Below the pieces are notes generated by a model that had not been told where the DNA came from, ran no database searches, and saw nothing but the letters and a program-made list of their open reading frames with translations. A stretch of 64,000 bases of DNA from Siphonodentalium dalli (Eukaryota; Mollusca; Scaphopoda; Gadilida; Siphonodentaliidae), in NCBI GenBank assembly GCA_032622095.1, contig CP136068.1, forward strand, positions 126,115,989-126,179,988, given 5' to 3'. The translations under genes and the position numbers were made by a program. Below, piece by piece: positions 1-10,699 of the stretch. Position 1 is the first letter of the stretch; the number at the start of each line of letters is the position of its first letter.

Positions 1-1312
1 CCATGGCTAGTGAGTTTTTGCAAAGAAATGGATACAGTTAAAAATTGCGGTAATGTTTTGAGTATATGCACGGCTATTGTTTTCGCGAGACGTGAAAAAC
101 GTTTTGAGTCACGAACGAAGGATGGCATTGATTTCATAACATCACAAACGGACGAAGTTTGCTTCTGGAATGCTCACTTCACATAGTAGTCAATATTCCT
201 AATTGTGTTTTCGTCCGATCAAACAAAATGTTGTGGCAAAGAACGGGATCAGACAGCTTCAATCGGGCCGATTTAGATACATCCCTCAGATTCTATATTT
301 ACAAGCACAACCAAATCGATACGGCTATTTGCATTTGTTCGCGTGAGCATAGAATTATTCCCCTTTAACTATAATTTGCATATTCGGAGTATTATCTAGA
401 TTCGGCACAATTTAATGGTAATGGTTGACAACGGGAATAATGTCACCATGGCTATATATGATTATGTGATGTCGCCATTTTTAGATATTCGTCTAACCGA
501 CAAATTGGAAACGTGTTGGGGACCAGAACTATCGCACAGTATAACGTTTCCGCTACAGAAATCGTAATCTCAAGAGGTCGACCCAAATCGGTCGCGTACC
601 TTTCATTACCATCAGCAACAATAACAATCGCCACATCGATATCCCGAACATACGTATGTATGGTTAAATAAACGTCTTCAAATCATGTTTTTATTTTCGA
701 TTGATGAGGGTAAGTAGGCATATAACGAAATAAAAATGCTAACTGTATCCTGGATCAAATTCCCTATCTTCTCCTATCTTCGGATGCAGACAGGTTTTGG
801 ATAACACTAGAAATTTGTCAGTTGCACATTGTATCTAGGAAGTTTTAATTTTCACAACTAACGATTTGTGCCCCAAATATATGGGTACTTGTAAAATGGG
901 GAGAACTACGGGATGACGTTGAATTTGGTTGAAATGGGCATGTATGTGTGCCATGAGATATGCTGGATGGATTGAACCACAGGTTACGGACACGAAAGTG
1001 GTCATAACAGTAACTGAAAGTACCTATATGTATCAGAGTTATGTAGGCATGGACTCAGTATGAGTGTTCGTTGCTTCAAAAGTGCTTGCTCCAGTGAGCG
1101 TGAACAAGTTCCCATTTCTTATCGAAATAGCCTTGTATCGACCCCCCCCCCCCCCCCCGCCGCCTAGAGTCAAGAAATGTAATGTTCAGTGTTTTTTTTT
1201 CCAGCAAAATTAGCCCCGCTCCATTCTCGACAACATATTTTGAATACGTCGATGTCGATAGTTTATGTTCTATAATAATTTTACCAAACGAAAAATCTCT
1301 TATGATTTATTT
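1..1312. other. No gene recognised; AT-rich DNA with a C17 tract
   Basis: I see no supported gene or repeat here apart from an uninterrupted cytosine tract at about 1142-1158. Short open frames of 60-70 codons show no domain or codon signal. Confidence 0.5.
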
Positions 1313-1313
1313 A

Positions 1314-1645
1314 GTGTGAGGTTGTGGCCCGTGGTTCGTTTATATTATGAATGTTGGATTTCTCTTATGATTTATTTGGTGTGAGGTTGTGGCCCGTGGT
1401 ACGTTTATATTATGAATGTTGGATTTATTTGGTGTGAGGTTGTGGCCCGTGGTACGTTTATATTATGACTGTTGGAGTTATTTGGTGTGAGGTTGTGGCC
1501 CGTGGTACGTTTATATAATGATTTATTTGGTGTGAGGTTGTGGCCCGTGGTATGTTTATATTATAAATGTTGGATTTCTTATGATTTATTTGATGTGAGG
1601 TTGTGGCCCGTGGTACGTTTATATTATAAATGTTGGATTTCTCAG
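1314..1645. repeat. Six-unit degenerate tandem array, core GTGTGAGGTTGTGGCCCGTGG
   Basis: The core GTGAGGTTGTGGCCCGTGG followed by a TACGTTTATATTAT segment starts at about 1314, 1379, 1432, 1485, 1530 and 1593. Unit spacing is irregular (65, 53, 53, 45 and 63 bp) because the AT-rich linkers vary in length while the GT-rich core hardly changes. The open frame across it (residues like FGVRLWPVVRLYY repeated) is a by-product of the array. Confidence 0.85.
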
Positions 1646-2640
1646 ATACCCGGATGCACGATTGACATACTTACCACAAAACTAAGATTAAGATCAACTC
1701 TTTCGGTCAGCTTATATTGTACGGAGTGTAACTTTTCATAATCATCGCACTGATAAGGCCTCTGTGAATCTTATTTTACGATCATGCATATCAGTTCTAT
1801 ATAAACTGATCTTTTGTGAATGCCATGCACGCAACTTTAATAATCACATGTACATGTATACACATGTTACCACTGTTATGTTCAACTTAGATCGTGTGCC
1901 CTTCAAACGAAGAAGTATTTAATGATCGACGAACATAATTATGACCATGTACCGGCATGTGCGAATATCTGTTAACTATGTTTTGTTGTGTTCATCGACG
2001 CGGCAGTGTCAGTTGTTAATTCAGTAGGTTGTTTCCGTACTGGTAGCTAAACAGTTGTAATTCGGTGAATTTACTAAGTGCGATGAAATACCTCGTCTGG
2101 AGTCCTCATCGCAAACAGCTCGGCATTTGAGGTCAGGTACAACCGCCTATGCACTTCCAAATAAATTACGTGACATGGTACCGAAATGGCTGCCGATGCA
2201 CGAATTTCACACATCACATCCAGACAAGTATCCTAACTATTCGTTTGTCTCGCCGGGCGGGGGGGGGGGGGGTCATAAAACACATTCGTTGTTTAGCTGA
2301 GAAAGGTGTCACATTTTAAATGAAAAATCTACGCTGATTTCCATTAAAAATGGCTTAATGCGCATCGCTTTACATTGATTACAAGGACATTTGAATATAT
2401 TGTCATTATTTTAGTGTGTTAAATACAGAAGATCAATCCACCTATAAATTATGACACCCGGATATTTTGAACTCATGTGGCCATCTTGAAATCCTGAAGC
2501 AGGCGGGGCATGTTCGTATCGGAATGCGGTGAAATATGGTTACCATGAAATACCTTCCAACCATCTTCAAAAGGGGCATACAGTGTGTCGGCGAGTACTT
2601 ACTTCCACGGTTGTTTACCGTAACAACACGCCACGTTGGT
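1646..2640. other. No gene recognised; contains a G-rich tract
   Basis: Nothing identifiable except a guanine tract at about 2257-2272. Composition is otherwise AT-rich and unstructured. Confidence 0.45.
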
Positions 2641-2895
2641 AGATAGATAGATATTTTAATTTAACTCAGATCGTCATAGAAAATAGACATAATTGAGACA
2701 TAATTAGTACAGAATGTTCAATGCAGTATAATGTTGCGCATGCGATACAATTTAAGTAGAGGGGGGGCAGACTAACTCGAAAGATATATACACATATGGT
2801 AATATCGAGGATGTGGTGGGTGGGGTGGTCAATGGCGGGGGTCGTGTGAGGTGGTAAAAAACTATGAGATAAGCCGGTAAATTTTGCCTCAGGGG

Positions 2896-3360
2896 GGTCC
2901 CATGATACGCTGGGCTTCGCGCAGGAAGTTTGCGATATTAGTTATCGTTTTTCTATTTGTTGTCGTGAAGAGTGCGTTTAATTTGTGTGTGTTTGGCCGA
3001 GTATAATAGAACGGTTTCAAATTTTTTTTCTTCTAATATCTACAAGACATTTCAGTACAATGTGATATTCGTCGCATAGCTCTTGGTTGCATAACGTGCA
3101 TTTTCTGTCGGAATAGCTTTTTTGTACCATGATCCGGTTTCAACAGGTAGTCTGTGATTTATGGTTCTAAATTTAGTTAGACGCGCTACTGCTGCTTGAT
3201 TTTCAATAGTGAAATATGTTTCTCTCCCGAAATCAGTTTTAATTATTCTATAAAAGGCTCCCTTGGTCGTTGATGTTATGCTTCCCCTCCATTCTTGAAG
3301 GTATGTATCGTATATACGCCTTTTAATCAAATTATTGAACGATTTGCTCTCGGGTATTTT
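2896..3360 (-). pseudogene. LINE ORF2 C-terminus with zinc knuckle, frameshifted
   Basis: The reading starts KIPESKSFNNLIKRRIYD, runs through a region with FRTINHRLPVETGSW, and then needs a change of frame near 3103-3110 to give the CCHC-like knuckle C-T-L-C-x5-C-D-E-Y-H-x4-C. A further shift in the run of A's near 3028 restores a tail with KPFYYTRPN and a TGA at about 2896. The motif NHRLPVETG followed by C-x2-C and H-x4-C is a familiar ORF2 C-terminus of invertebrate LINEs. At least two frameshifts make it non-functional. Confidence 0.75.
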
Positions 3361-3409
3361 TTAGATGATAGCCCGCATATATTAATTGTTGGAACCCTCC
3401 CGGGCACTG

Positions 3410-5032
3410 CTAGCCATTGGCAGCCTGCTGCTGTATTTCCATTGACTGCTGTGTGTCGTCAGTGTTTCTAGTCAGAGGGCTGCTGTCTGGCGAGGTCTGT
3501 GGCCGAGGGTGTGACACCGATTTGGACAACATGTGTGGTGACCCCTGGGTGGTGGACACTTGAGTGGGTGGGATAGGTGGTGGTTGGGGATTAGGAGTGA
3601 AGTTAGTGTGAGGTATAGGTGGCCCGCGGGGCCGGGGTGGTGTACTCTGAGAAGGGTGGGGTGTGGAGTTGTTTGGGTGGGGAGGGCGACTATAATATGA
3701 ATTGCCCATGGTCAAGTGCTGTGGGTTGTAAACTGATGTGTTATAGTCATTTCTTGGTGATATGTCGTTCCTGGCGCCTCTGCCTCTATTTTGCCATCTA
3801 CCTCTCTTCCCGCGGGTTGGGTGCGGACCTACGTTTGGCGGTTGTGGTGGTCTACTGAATTTATGTGATGCTACTTTTTCAGTTCTATATGGTGGTGGCT
3901 GATCTGGTTGCATCAGCTGGTTTTCCACGAACAATTTGTCGCCGATAATGTTGGCTTTTTGACCATTTTCCCTGGCCTTTTTTGCTAGTGGTCTCAGAAT
4001 GTTCTGTCTATATTTATTAACCACTGCTGGAAGGTTTTCGTTAATATAGCATTTGGTGCCAGATAACGATCGACTGGCTCTCTTCACCGCATCGCGATCT
4101 TTTTGTAGCACGAATTTGGCCAGTATAGGTCTTGGAAGTCTATCCGGATCACCTATTCTTCTTACTGAGTGAAATTCAATTGCGAAATTTATATTCAGTT
4201 CGGTTTTTATGAAATTGGCAAGGGTGTCCTCTGTGGTCATGCCGATGTCCTTAGCGTGTGCAATTCCGGTGAAAACTAATTCATCACGCATTGTCTTGGA
4301 TTCCACATCGGTCACCTTTTCCAGTACGAATTGTGTGCGTTCCTCTAACATGTCCAACTTTGCGCTTTTTTAACAGACTTGATCAATAATGTTAGTTTTA
4401 AACTCGTATAGGTCGTTCACTTCACTAGAAGTTCGTTTGCTGCCTGATTCTAACCGGTCTACTCTGCTTTGGATGTCACCAACCGTTATTTGTATTTCAG
4501 ACATTTTTTTATTTATATCAATAACTTCGTGTTTCACATCTTCGATTGTGTTAACTTTGGTTTGAATATTTTGGAGTATTGACAGCATGTGGTCCATTTT
4601 TGTGTTTTCACTGTTCAGTAGTGTGAATGTGGGTTGTTCAGGCTGATGAAACGCAAACTGATTGTTATCTGATGTAAACACCGGAGTATGCACTGGGTCA
4701 GCAGTGTGTGGTACCGTTAGTACGTCCTGGTTAGCGTTGTTGAACTCATTACTCATTTGGATTGCCGTGCTATCGCTGTGAGTATAATTGATTGAGTTGT
4801 TTGTCACTGTTGATAACCCTTGTTGATTCAATTCGGAAAGCATTGAGTTTGAACTGTATACATTTTGGTCATTTTGTGGGTTATAATGATGTTCATATAC
4901 CTTGTCCTTACTAATGACGGTGTTGAGGCCTTGGTATATCGCTGTGGCAAAGTCAGGGCTGCGGTTTGAAGTTGTAATTGATTCTGGATTTTCCGAAAAT
5001 TTTGCCGCCATGTTTGTTTTGAAATCGTTCAC
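3410..5032 (-). pseudogene. LINE ORF1 protein, one in-frame stop
   Basis: One frame of about 540 codons broken only by a TAA at 4370-4372; the pieces 5032-4370 and 4357-3410 share the same frame. The first piece holds an Asn/Ser/Thr-rich N-terminus and then a heptad-rich region (LSILQNIQTKVNTIEDVK and onward), typical of the coiled-coil of LINE ORF1. The second piece carries an RRM-like nucleic-acid-binding domain with the signature RPILAKFVLQKDRDAVKRA and INENLP, and then a Pro/Arg/Asn-rich tail including an RGKRGRWQNRGRG basic patch. ORF1 proteins bind the element RNA as trimers. The in-frame stop precedes a run AAAAAG; simple point mutation is the likeliest cause. Confidence 0.8.
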
Positions 5033-5199
5033 CTACAAGTTTTCGAAATTCAACGTTAGATTTATGCACATCAAATGTCCGATCGTCCACGTCCAGGGTC
5101 CGTACCGAATATACAGAATGATAACAATCCAATAGTGAAACACTGGTCCTAAGATGGCGAATTAAAAACCACTTTTAGACGAACTTTTCGTTGGTTTCG

Positions 5200-5779
5200 T
5201 TCAGGAATTCAAATTTGTGTTGTCTATTCTTGCGCATGCGTAAACCGTTGGTTGGTCGAATTCCAAATAAAGTCCGGCGAAACAGAATTGCTTACTAAAT
5301 TTTATAGTATTGTGTTTTGGCATTGCGAAAGTCGAAGTGGTGAAATTTATTACGAATAGAACGATCTGGAATTAAGTGAGCCATTTATCTAACTAACAGA
5401 CAGAGATTCATCTGTCGGGAAATCGAATAGTCACCATATATTGATTCGAAGACTGACTTTATCGACACAATATTTCACTTACACATATACCCACTATGTA
5501 CTCGCACGATATTTAGTAATAGTCGGTAATTATTGACTGAATCAGTCCATATAATTCATTTCCGCAAAATATACTTTAAAACAATCTAATACAACCGTGC
5601 TTGGTGCATGGAAATCAATTAGCTACTTAATCAATTATGAAGAGCGTTTCTTAACATACTATTTAGTAATTATACTTAGATGAATATATATTCGCATCGG
5701 GTCTTTTAAGATGCATGCATGTATATTAATGGGGCAGCGTATGTTCCGTATATTCTACGTGGCTTCTTGCTTTTCTGTA
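5200..5779. other. No gene recognised
   Basis: AT-rich DNA with no supported gene, hairpin or tandem repeat. Confidence 0.4.
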
Positions 5780-6054
5780 TTAAACCCATTCTTTACTAAA
5801 TACTCATTGATGAGTAGTTCGTTCCCTTAGCGAATGTTCAGATAATTATTTCCACAAACGTGGTAAGTTCAACAAGCGTTTATTCAACTTATTATCTGAA
5901 CCTTTTTCACAAATTAATGGTAATCTTCTTCACTTGTATTATTTGTTCATCGTCGGTTTGCATTTCATGAACTCCACTCCAGATGAACAGTAGCATATTG
6001 CTATGCACACCTTTATAACTGGGCGGGAGAATTCATTTAACAAGAAAGGGTTAA
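5780..6054. mobile_element. TTAA-bounded MITE, family L, copy 1
   Basis: It begins TTAAACCCATTCTTTACTAA and ends with the inverted partner (CATTTAACAAGAAAGGGTTAA at the right edge), about 275 bp in all. TTAA at each border together with CCC at the tip fits a piggyBac-type non-autonomous element. Two further copies lie at 12783-13032 and 18259-18423; they share the inner text GGCGGGAGAAT-CCATT. Confidence 0.7.
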
Positions 6055-6674
6055 TAACTGTCGCACTCAGTGCGCACGGTTATAATCGCCATTTGACATT
6101 TTGATTGCAAAAATAGCATCGTCCCAACAGTTTCCAATTTCCCGTTCAGACATATCACTTGTTGATATGGGTATCTGGCGCCAATCATTCACACTCACAT
6201 CCATCTATCTGTTTCTTCCCAAGTAATTTGTCATCCACAGAATTGTCTCCACGAAATTCCAACAAAGCTTCCAATCATACCACGCAGATTTAAGAAGATT
6301 GTTTATCGATCTTCTCCGGGTAACCTTTAGGCGATTTTTTCCCAAATATTCTTCTCTCACCGATCGCCAAAGCGCCTAGTGACTCATTGCTATATGCATT
6401 TGATGGCGGGTCTGGATAAATTCCCACACGCAGACGGAAACCCAAAGTGATTCTTTTTACAAATGATATTCGACTTGCTTCAGGCTATACAGACACTTTA
6501 GTCTGGAGTATTGATTGAATCCTCTGCAATAATCAGTTCAACAAGACGTGAAGGCGTTGCGTACCCACGTGTACTAAGGAATCATTATAACAACAATATC
6601 GCCAACAGCCACGCATGTTTCATGGTAAACCCATCTCAAGACGACTATCGTTATTTTTTTTTCATCTGCCTGCT

Positions 6675-7206
6675 GTACAGTATCAGTCAAAAGAAGTGGT
6701 ATATTAAGCGCCCTATTTTCGCGCCCAATATCGTAATAATATTGCAAGCGGAAACGCTTATATAAGCGCCGCAATCGATATTATTACAATATTTTGCGCT
6801 TAATATAGCAATATTTTGCGCTTATTGTTGCGATATCGCGCGTTTAATATTGCGACATCTTGCGCTCAAAATTGTGACATTTAAATATTGTTTGGAATAA
6901 ATTGAGACAATGTTTTATATTTGTATCTCATTATAGTTGTAAATGTACACTATATGCACAGTATTTATCTAATATAAACTAATATAAATATAATACTAAC
7001 GGGTCTGTATGAAATTTTGTCGCGCTCAATATTGCGACAATGTGCGCTTAATATCGCAATATTCTGCGCTCAATATCGCAATAATAAGCGCGACAGAGTA
7101 TTTGGTATTGCGCTATAATCGCGCCTTTTTCGAAATTAAGCGCGCTCAATATCGCAAAAAAAGGCGCGCCTCAATATACCACTTCTTCTGCAGACTGGTA
7201 CTGTAC
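6675..7206. mobile_element. MITE with dense subterminal GCGCTYAATATYGCRA repeats
   Basis: Imperfect terminal inverted repeats of about 40 bp: left GTACAGTATCAGTCAAAAGA and right ending TCTGCAGACTGGTACTGTAC, followed inward on both sides by AGTGGTATATT and GCGC. Between them, variants of GCGCTTAATATCGCAATA recur more than ten times in both orientations, in two clusters (6710-6870 and 7018-7165) around an AT-rich centre. Such subterminal arrays are typical binding sites for a transposase. No coding capacity. Confidence 0.8.
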
Positions 7207-7741
7207 CAATCAACGATAACGCGCAGAATTAATTGAGAAACCTACTGGCGATAATCTACTAATATGCCCTAATGTGTGCATTACTTTGTGTCGCGTCCCA
7301 AAGAGTATGAAAATAATTTTACATTACACAACAATATATTACTGTGACTAAGAGTGTCGATCACTAACTTATTGTACGCGTGAATCCATTATTGCACACG
7401 CATCCGTGAGAGATGCCTCACACATGGACACATTTACCATCCAAACATGTAATTATAATTAATTGCCTGTATCGTCTTCCAGAGCACTCAAAATAAGGTA
7501 CGGTACCAATATATGTTTGCCCCCATCATACACCTAAATTAATATCAATTACATTGACAGCCGTCAAGCATACTACATTCTGATAATACAGTTTATTATA
7601 TATACTTGCCCATGAATTATAAGGTTTTAGCAGTGATATATAAGTGATATCCCACTAGTGAGTGATATCAGCTTGAAATTTCTGATGTATTGACATTCAT
7701 TGGGGGCCATAGGCAAGTAACTAAAGTATATAATAAACAGA

Positions 7742-7879
7742 ATATCCACACTTTTTCAGTGGATAAGGGTTAAATCTCATTCGTGATGACAAAACATTTG
7801 AATTTCCACTCGTGGAAATCCAATGTTTTGTCATCACTCATGAGATATAACCCATATCCACTGAAAAAGTGTGGATATC
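7742..7879. mobile_element. Fold-back element, family D (138 bp hairpin)
   Basis: Two arms of about 67 bp, 7742-7809 and 7812-7879, are near-perfect inverted copies around GTGGAAATC/GAATTTCCAC. Terminal text is ATATCCACACTTTTTCAGTG. A half copy (one arm) lies in the giant palindrome at 48889-48960, and hence again at 61167-61238. Confidence 0.85.
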
Positions 7880-9170
7880 CTCTATATATTCGATTATTTG
7901 AGCACAAATCAACATAGCCTAAAACAACACATATCGACAGAAACCCTCCGGGAAGGCAATGCAATTACAAATTTCAAAGTCTACCACCTCGTAAATATGT
8001 ATCATATTGGTGTCTTGTTGACAGGTGCGCTCCATTATATCTGGGGAGGTCTTCGTAAGTTTCAAGAACGTGTGCCCCGATCCCTTGGCCAATTGTGCAA
8101 ACATGATGAGTTTCAATACAATCACGATAGCAATTAGTGGTTTTTATTAGACGTACCAACTCCAACCATACATGTATACCTTGTCCATTGAAATACGTTC
8201 GCTGAATTGTTTTAGTTTTGAGAGAAATGTTAGCATCATAATGTAATATTTTAGTTGCCAATATTTAACGGCATTTCCAACTCAAATGAATTTCGGATCG
8301 ACGGTTGTTCACTGAGATTAATTGGTGTAATTATAATTTATTCCAATCCTAAATAATAACTAGAGGTTTGATTCCATGTAATCGGATACACTTCCATGGT
8401 ATCGCATTCCATGCGTGTGTTCTGTGTATAGGTGTGTTCCTCTTCATGCGAATGCAAACTGGTGCAGCGCATGCTTTGTGATCTGTTGGTGGATTTGAAT
8501 TGACATTTCTAAATAAGATTTGTAGCGAAGTTTGGAACGGGTTTTATATACTACAATGAATATTATAGAACAATCTTTATGTACTCACACAAATACATTA
8601 TCAGGAACATGTGAACATCATTTATAACGAATCATCTTCAGGCACAGTTTATCGAATTCAAGAGTTACTTTTTGGTTCATGTTGTTCTTGTCGTCGATCG
8701 AGTGTTTTTGTTCTTCATCGGGGATTCTCGGCGACGTTTCCCGGAATTGGCCGAATCATACAAATGTTTATGTCATTTGGTTCGATCCAGCGTGGATGAT
8801 TAATGACAGTTCAATGCATCATGGTCCTGACCAACTGAACCACCGATCACCCCAGCCAAGCGTTCAGTTTTATTCGGTAGGGATACATTTTAGGGCCAAT
8901 TGCAACCCCTCCCCATAACGACCAAATCCTGTTCAACGGTCACGAAATTTGGCGTGTCTGATTAATTCGTAATCTACATGTAAGGATATCAAAAGCATAT
9001 AAAGCATATTACTGTACCATAACTCTGTTATTTCGCATTTATTTTTGGACAATTCTTTCAGTTTCGGATTCAGAATCTTTTAGAAGTTTTAATAGCAGAG
9101 GAAAGGCAGCTTAGTTAATCAATACCATATGTATTTCAGTGCGCCATCGAGAGATAACTCCATCACAATC
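7880..9170. other. No gene recognised
   Basis: Overlapping short frames on both strands, none with a recognisable domain or splice-site support. No strong repeat seen. Confidence 0.4.
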
Positions 9171-9174
9171 GATA

Positions 9175-10150
9175 ACGCTATCTGAGTGCTTACCCATTCG
9201 CTCTAAAACTTGCAAAATCGCACTAATGTTGTCGGTATATACTATCAAAAACATGCAGTGTTCAAAATATAAAACACCAGAATCGCGATTTTCCATTTTC
9301 CCCCTTTACAAGTTTAGGTGGAATTTGCCAAAAGCCCCGACCCACCACGGGGCGCTGTCCGTCAGGCAGGTTGCTTTCGTAGTAGAGCGGTGAAACTGTG
9401 GGGCGTACCTGAGGTATATCGATGTACGTGCTCATGCATTAGCCTTCCTCCTTTATATTTCCGTTTGAATTTTGCGTCAAAAAAATTCGAGTAATATATA
9501 TCACCCTTTAACAACGTTACACGCTACCAGGAGTAAATCGTCCACTCTAAAACTAAGAAAAATCGTATTAAAGTTGCGATACTGCTAACCACGTTCACTT
9601 GTCAAAACGTTTTTAGTTTAGTTTGATTTATGAATGATTTTCGGTGGAATTTGCTATGTCTAAACCCACCCCGATGAAAGCTCTCCGTTTAGCAGGTTGC
9701 ATTGATAGTAGAGCGGTAACATTTTGGAGGCATGCCTACAGTATACCGACGTACATGATCCTGCATTAAACTCCCTTCATTAGACCGTTTGTTTGGGGCT
9801 AAAATAGGTTAGTGATAGACTATTTAAATATACGTGTTTACATACCGTTGTCAACAGTAAACCCTTCCCTCTGAAAGTTAGAAAATCGCACTAGATACGC
9901 GTGAACACCACCCATCAGATGCACTCGTCAATTTTTTTTATCTCTATGTTTGAACTTTACCCCTTTACGATATTCGGTGGAATTTTCCAAAAGTCTCCGC
10001 CCACACCGACTCGCATGGTCCGTTTGTGCAGGTTGCTTTCAGAGTATAGCGGTCAAACTTTGGGGGCGTACCTACAGTATGACGACGTACCTGCTACGGC
10101 ATTACCTTGCTCTTTCATTAGCCCGTTTGGATTTGGCGGAGGGAAATAGT
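9175..10150. repeat. Three diverged tandem units of about 330 bp
   Basis: The blocks CTCTAAAACTTGCAAAATCG... / CTCTAAAACTAAGAAAAATCG... / CTCTGAAAGTTAGAAAATCG... start near 9198, 9543 and 9869. Each is followed by GGTGGAATTT (9317, 9643, 9976), a GCAGGTTGC, an AGAGCGG or ATAGCGG and GGCRTACCT. Spacing is 326-333 bp. The shared order of blocks shows an old tandem triplication; identity is now moderate. Confidence 0.75.
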
Positions 10151-10309
10151 TCATTTGTTTTCGTTCCCCGTATAGCGGAAATGCCTGGGAGAAAAAACTT
10201 TTAAGCTTTATATTCTGGTCCGATTCACTCTTCCCATTCGGAATATGCGCTAAAAAAAATTTAGCACTGGACTCAGTTATACATCCTGGTGTATGGTGTT
10301 TGCCTATGT

Positions 10310-10660
10310 ATGGGCGGTAACTCCGCAAGGAAAGCGTGGACACAAGTTTAATGCTCATGGACAGTAGTGCATATCGAGGTGTGCATACGGTCCAATTTTC
10401 GATGATCTGCTCCTAATAATTTTCGAGATAATAAAATGACATTTTGTCCGATAAAGGGAGATAACTCCGCGGGGAAAACGAGGACAATATTCTTAATAGG
10501 ACTATTAGTTAAAACTCATTAGCTCCAATATAAGTACAAACATTGAATGTGCTAGTCCTTATACTTTCAGATATTAAGGCGTTGAAAATTGGTTAAGAAT
10601 AATAATAGAGAAAACTAATCGTAAAAGGAGATATCTCCGTGAGGAAACCTTGGGACGAAA
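10310..10660. repeat. Three diverged copies of a GATAACTCCGC block
   Basis: The segments GGTAACTCCGCAAGGAAAGC, GATAACTCCGCGGGGAAAAC and GATATCTCCGTGAGGAAACC occur near 10313, 10460 and 10630, spaced about 150-170 bp and followed by GGACA/GGACGA. They look like relics of a second tandem array directly next to the ~330-bp one. Confidence 0.55.
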
Positions 10661-10699
10661 TAAGAATACCTTCATTGTCTGTAGCCCTTAGATGCCTAC

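Larger units (their letters stand above)
2641..5200 (-). mobile_element. Internally deleted LINE (non-LTR retrotransposon)
   Basis: On the minus strand this reads ORF1 (5032 to 3410), then directly the C-terminal part of ORF2 (about 3360 to 2896), then a 3' region ending in a short (ATCT)n tail at about 2641-2655. The endonuclease and nearly all of the reverse transcriptase that should lie between the two ORFs are absent, so the copy has lost about 2-3 kb around 3360-3405. The 5' limit is not visible; about 5200 is an estimate. The copy cannot move by itself. Confidence 0.75.

Noticed and set aside
1472-1741. 89-codon frame with repeated FGVRLWPVVRLYY
   Set aside because: It lies wholly within the GT-rich tandem array; unit lengths vary by numbers not divisible by three, so the frame is not maintained.
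3619-3858. 79-codon plus-strand frame
   Set aside because: Antisense to the proline-rich tail of LINE ORF1, which explains its openness.
6511-6774. Overlapping 84- and 66-codon frames on opposite strands
   Set aside because: They overlap the left end of the subterminal-repeat MITE and show no domain.
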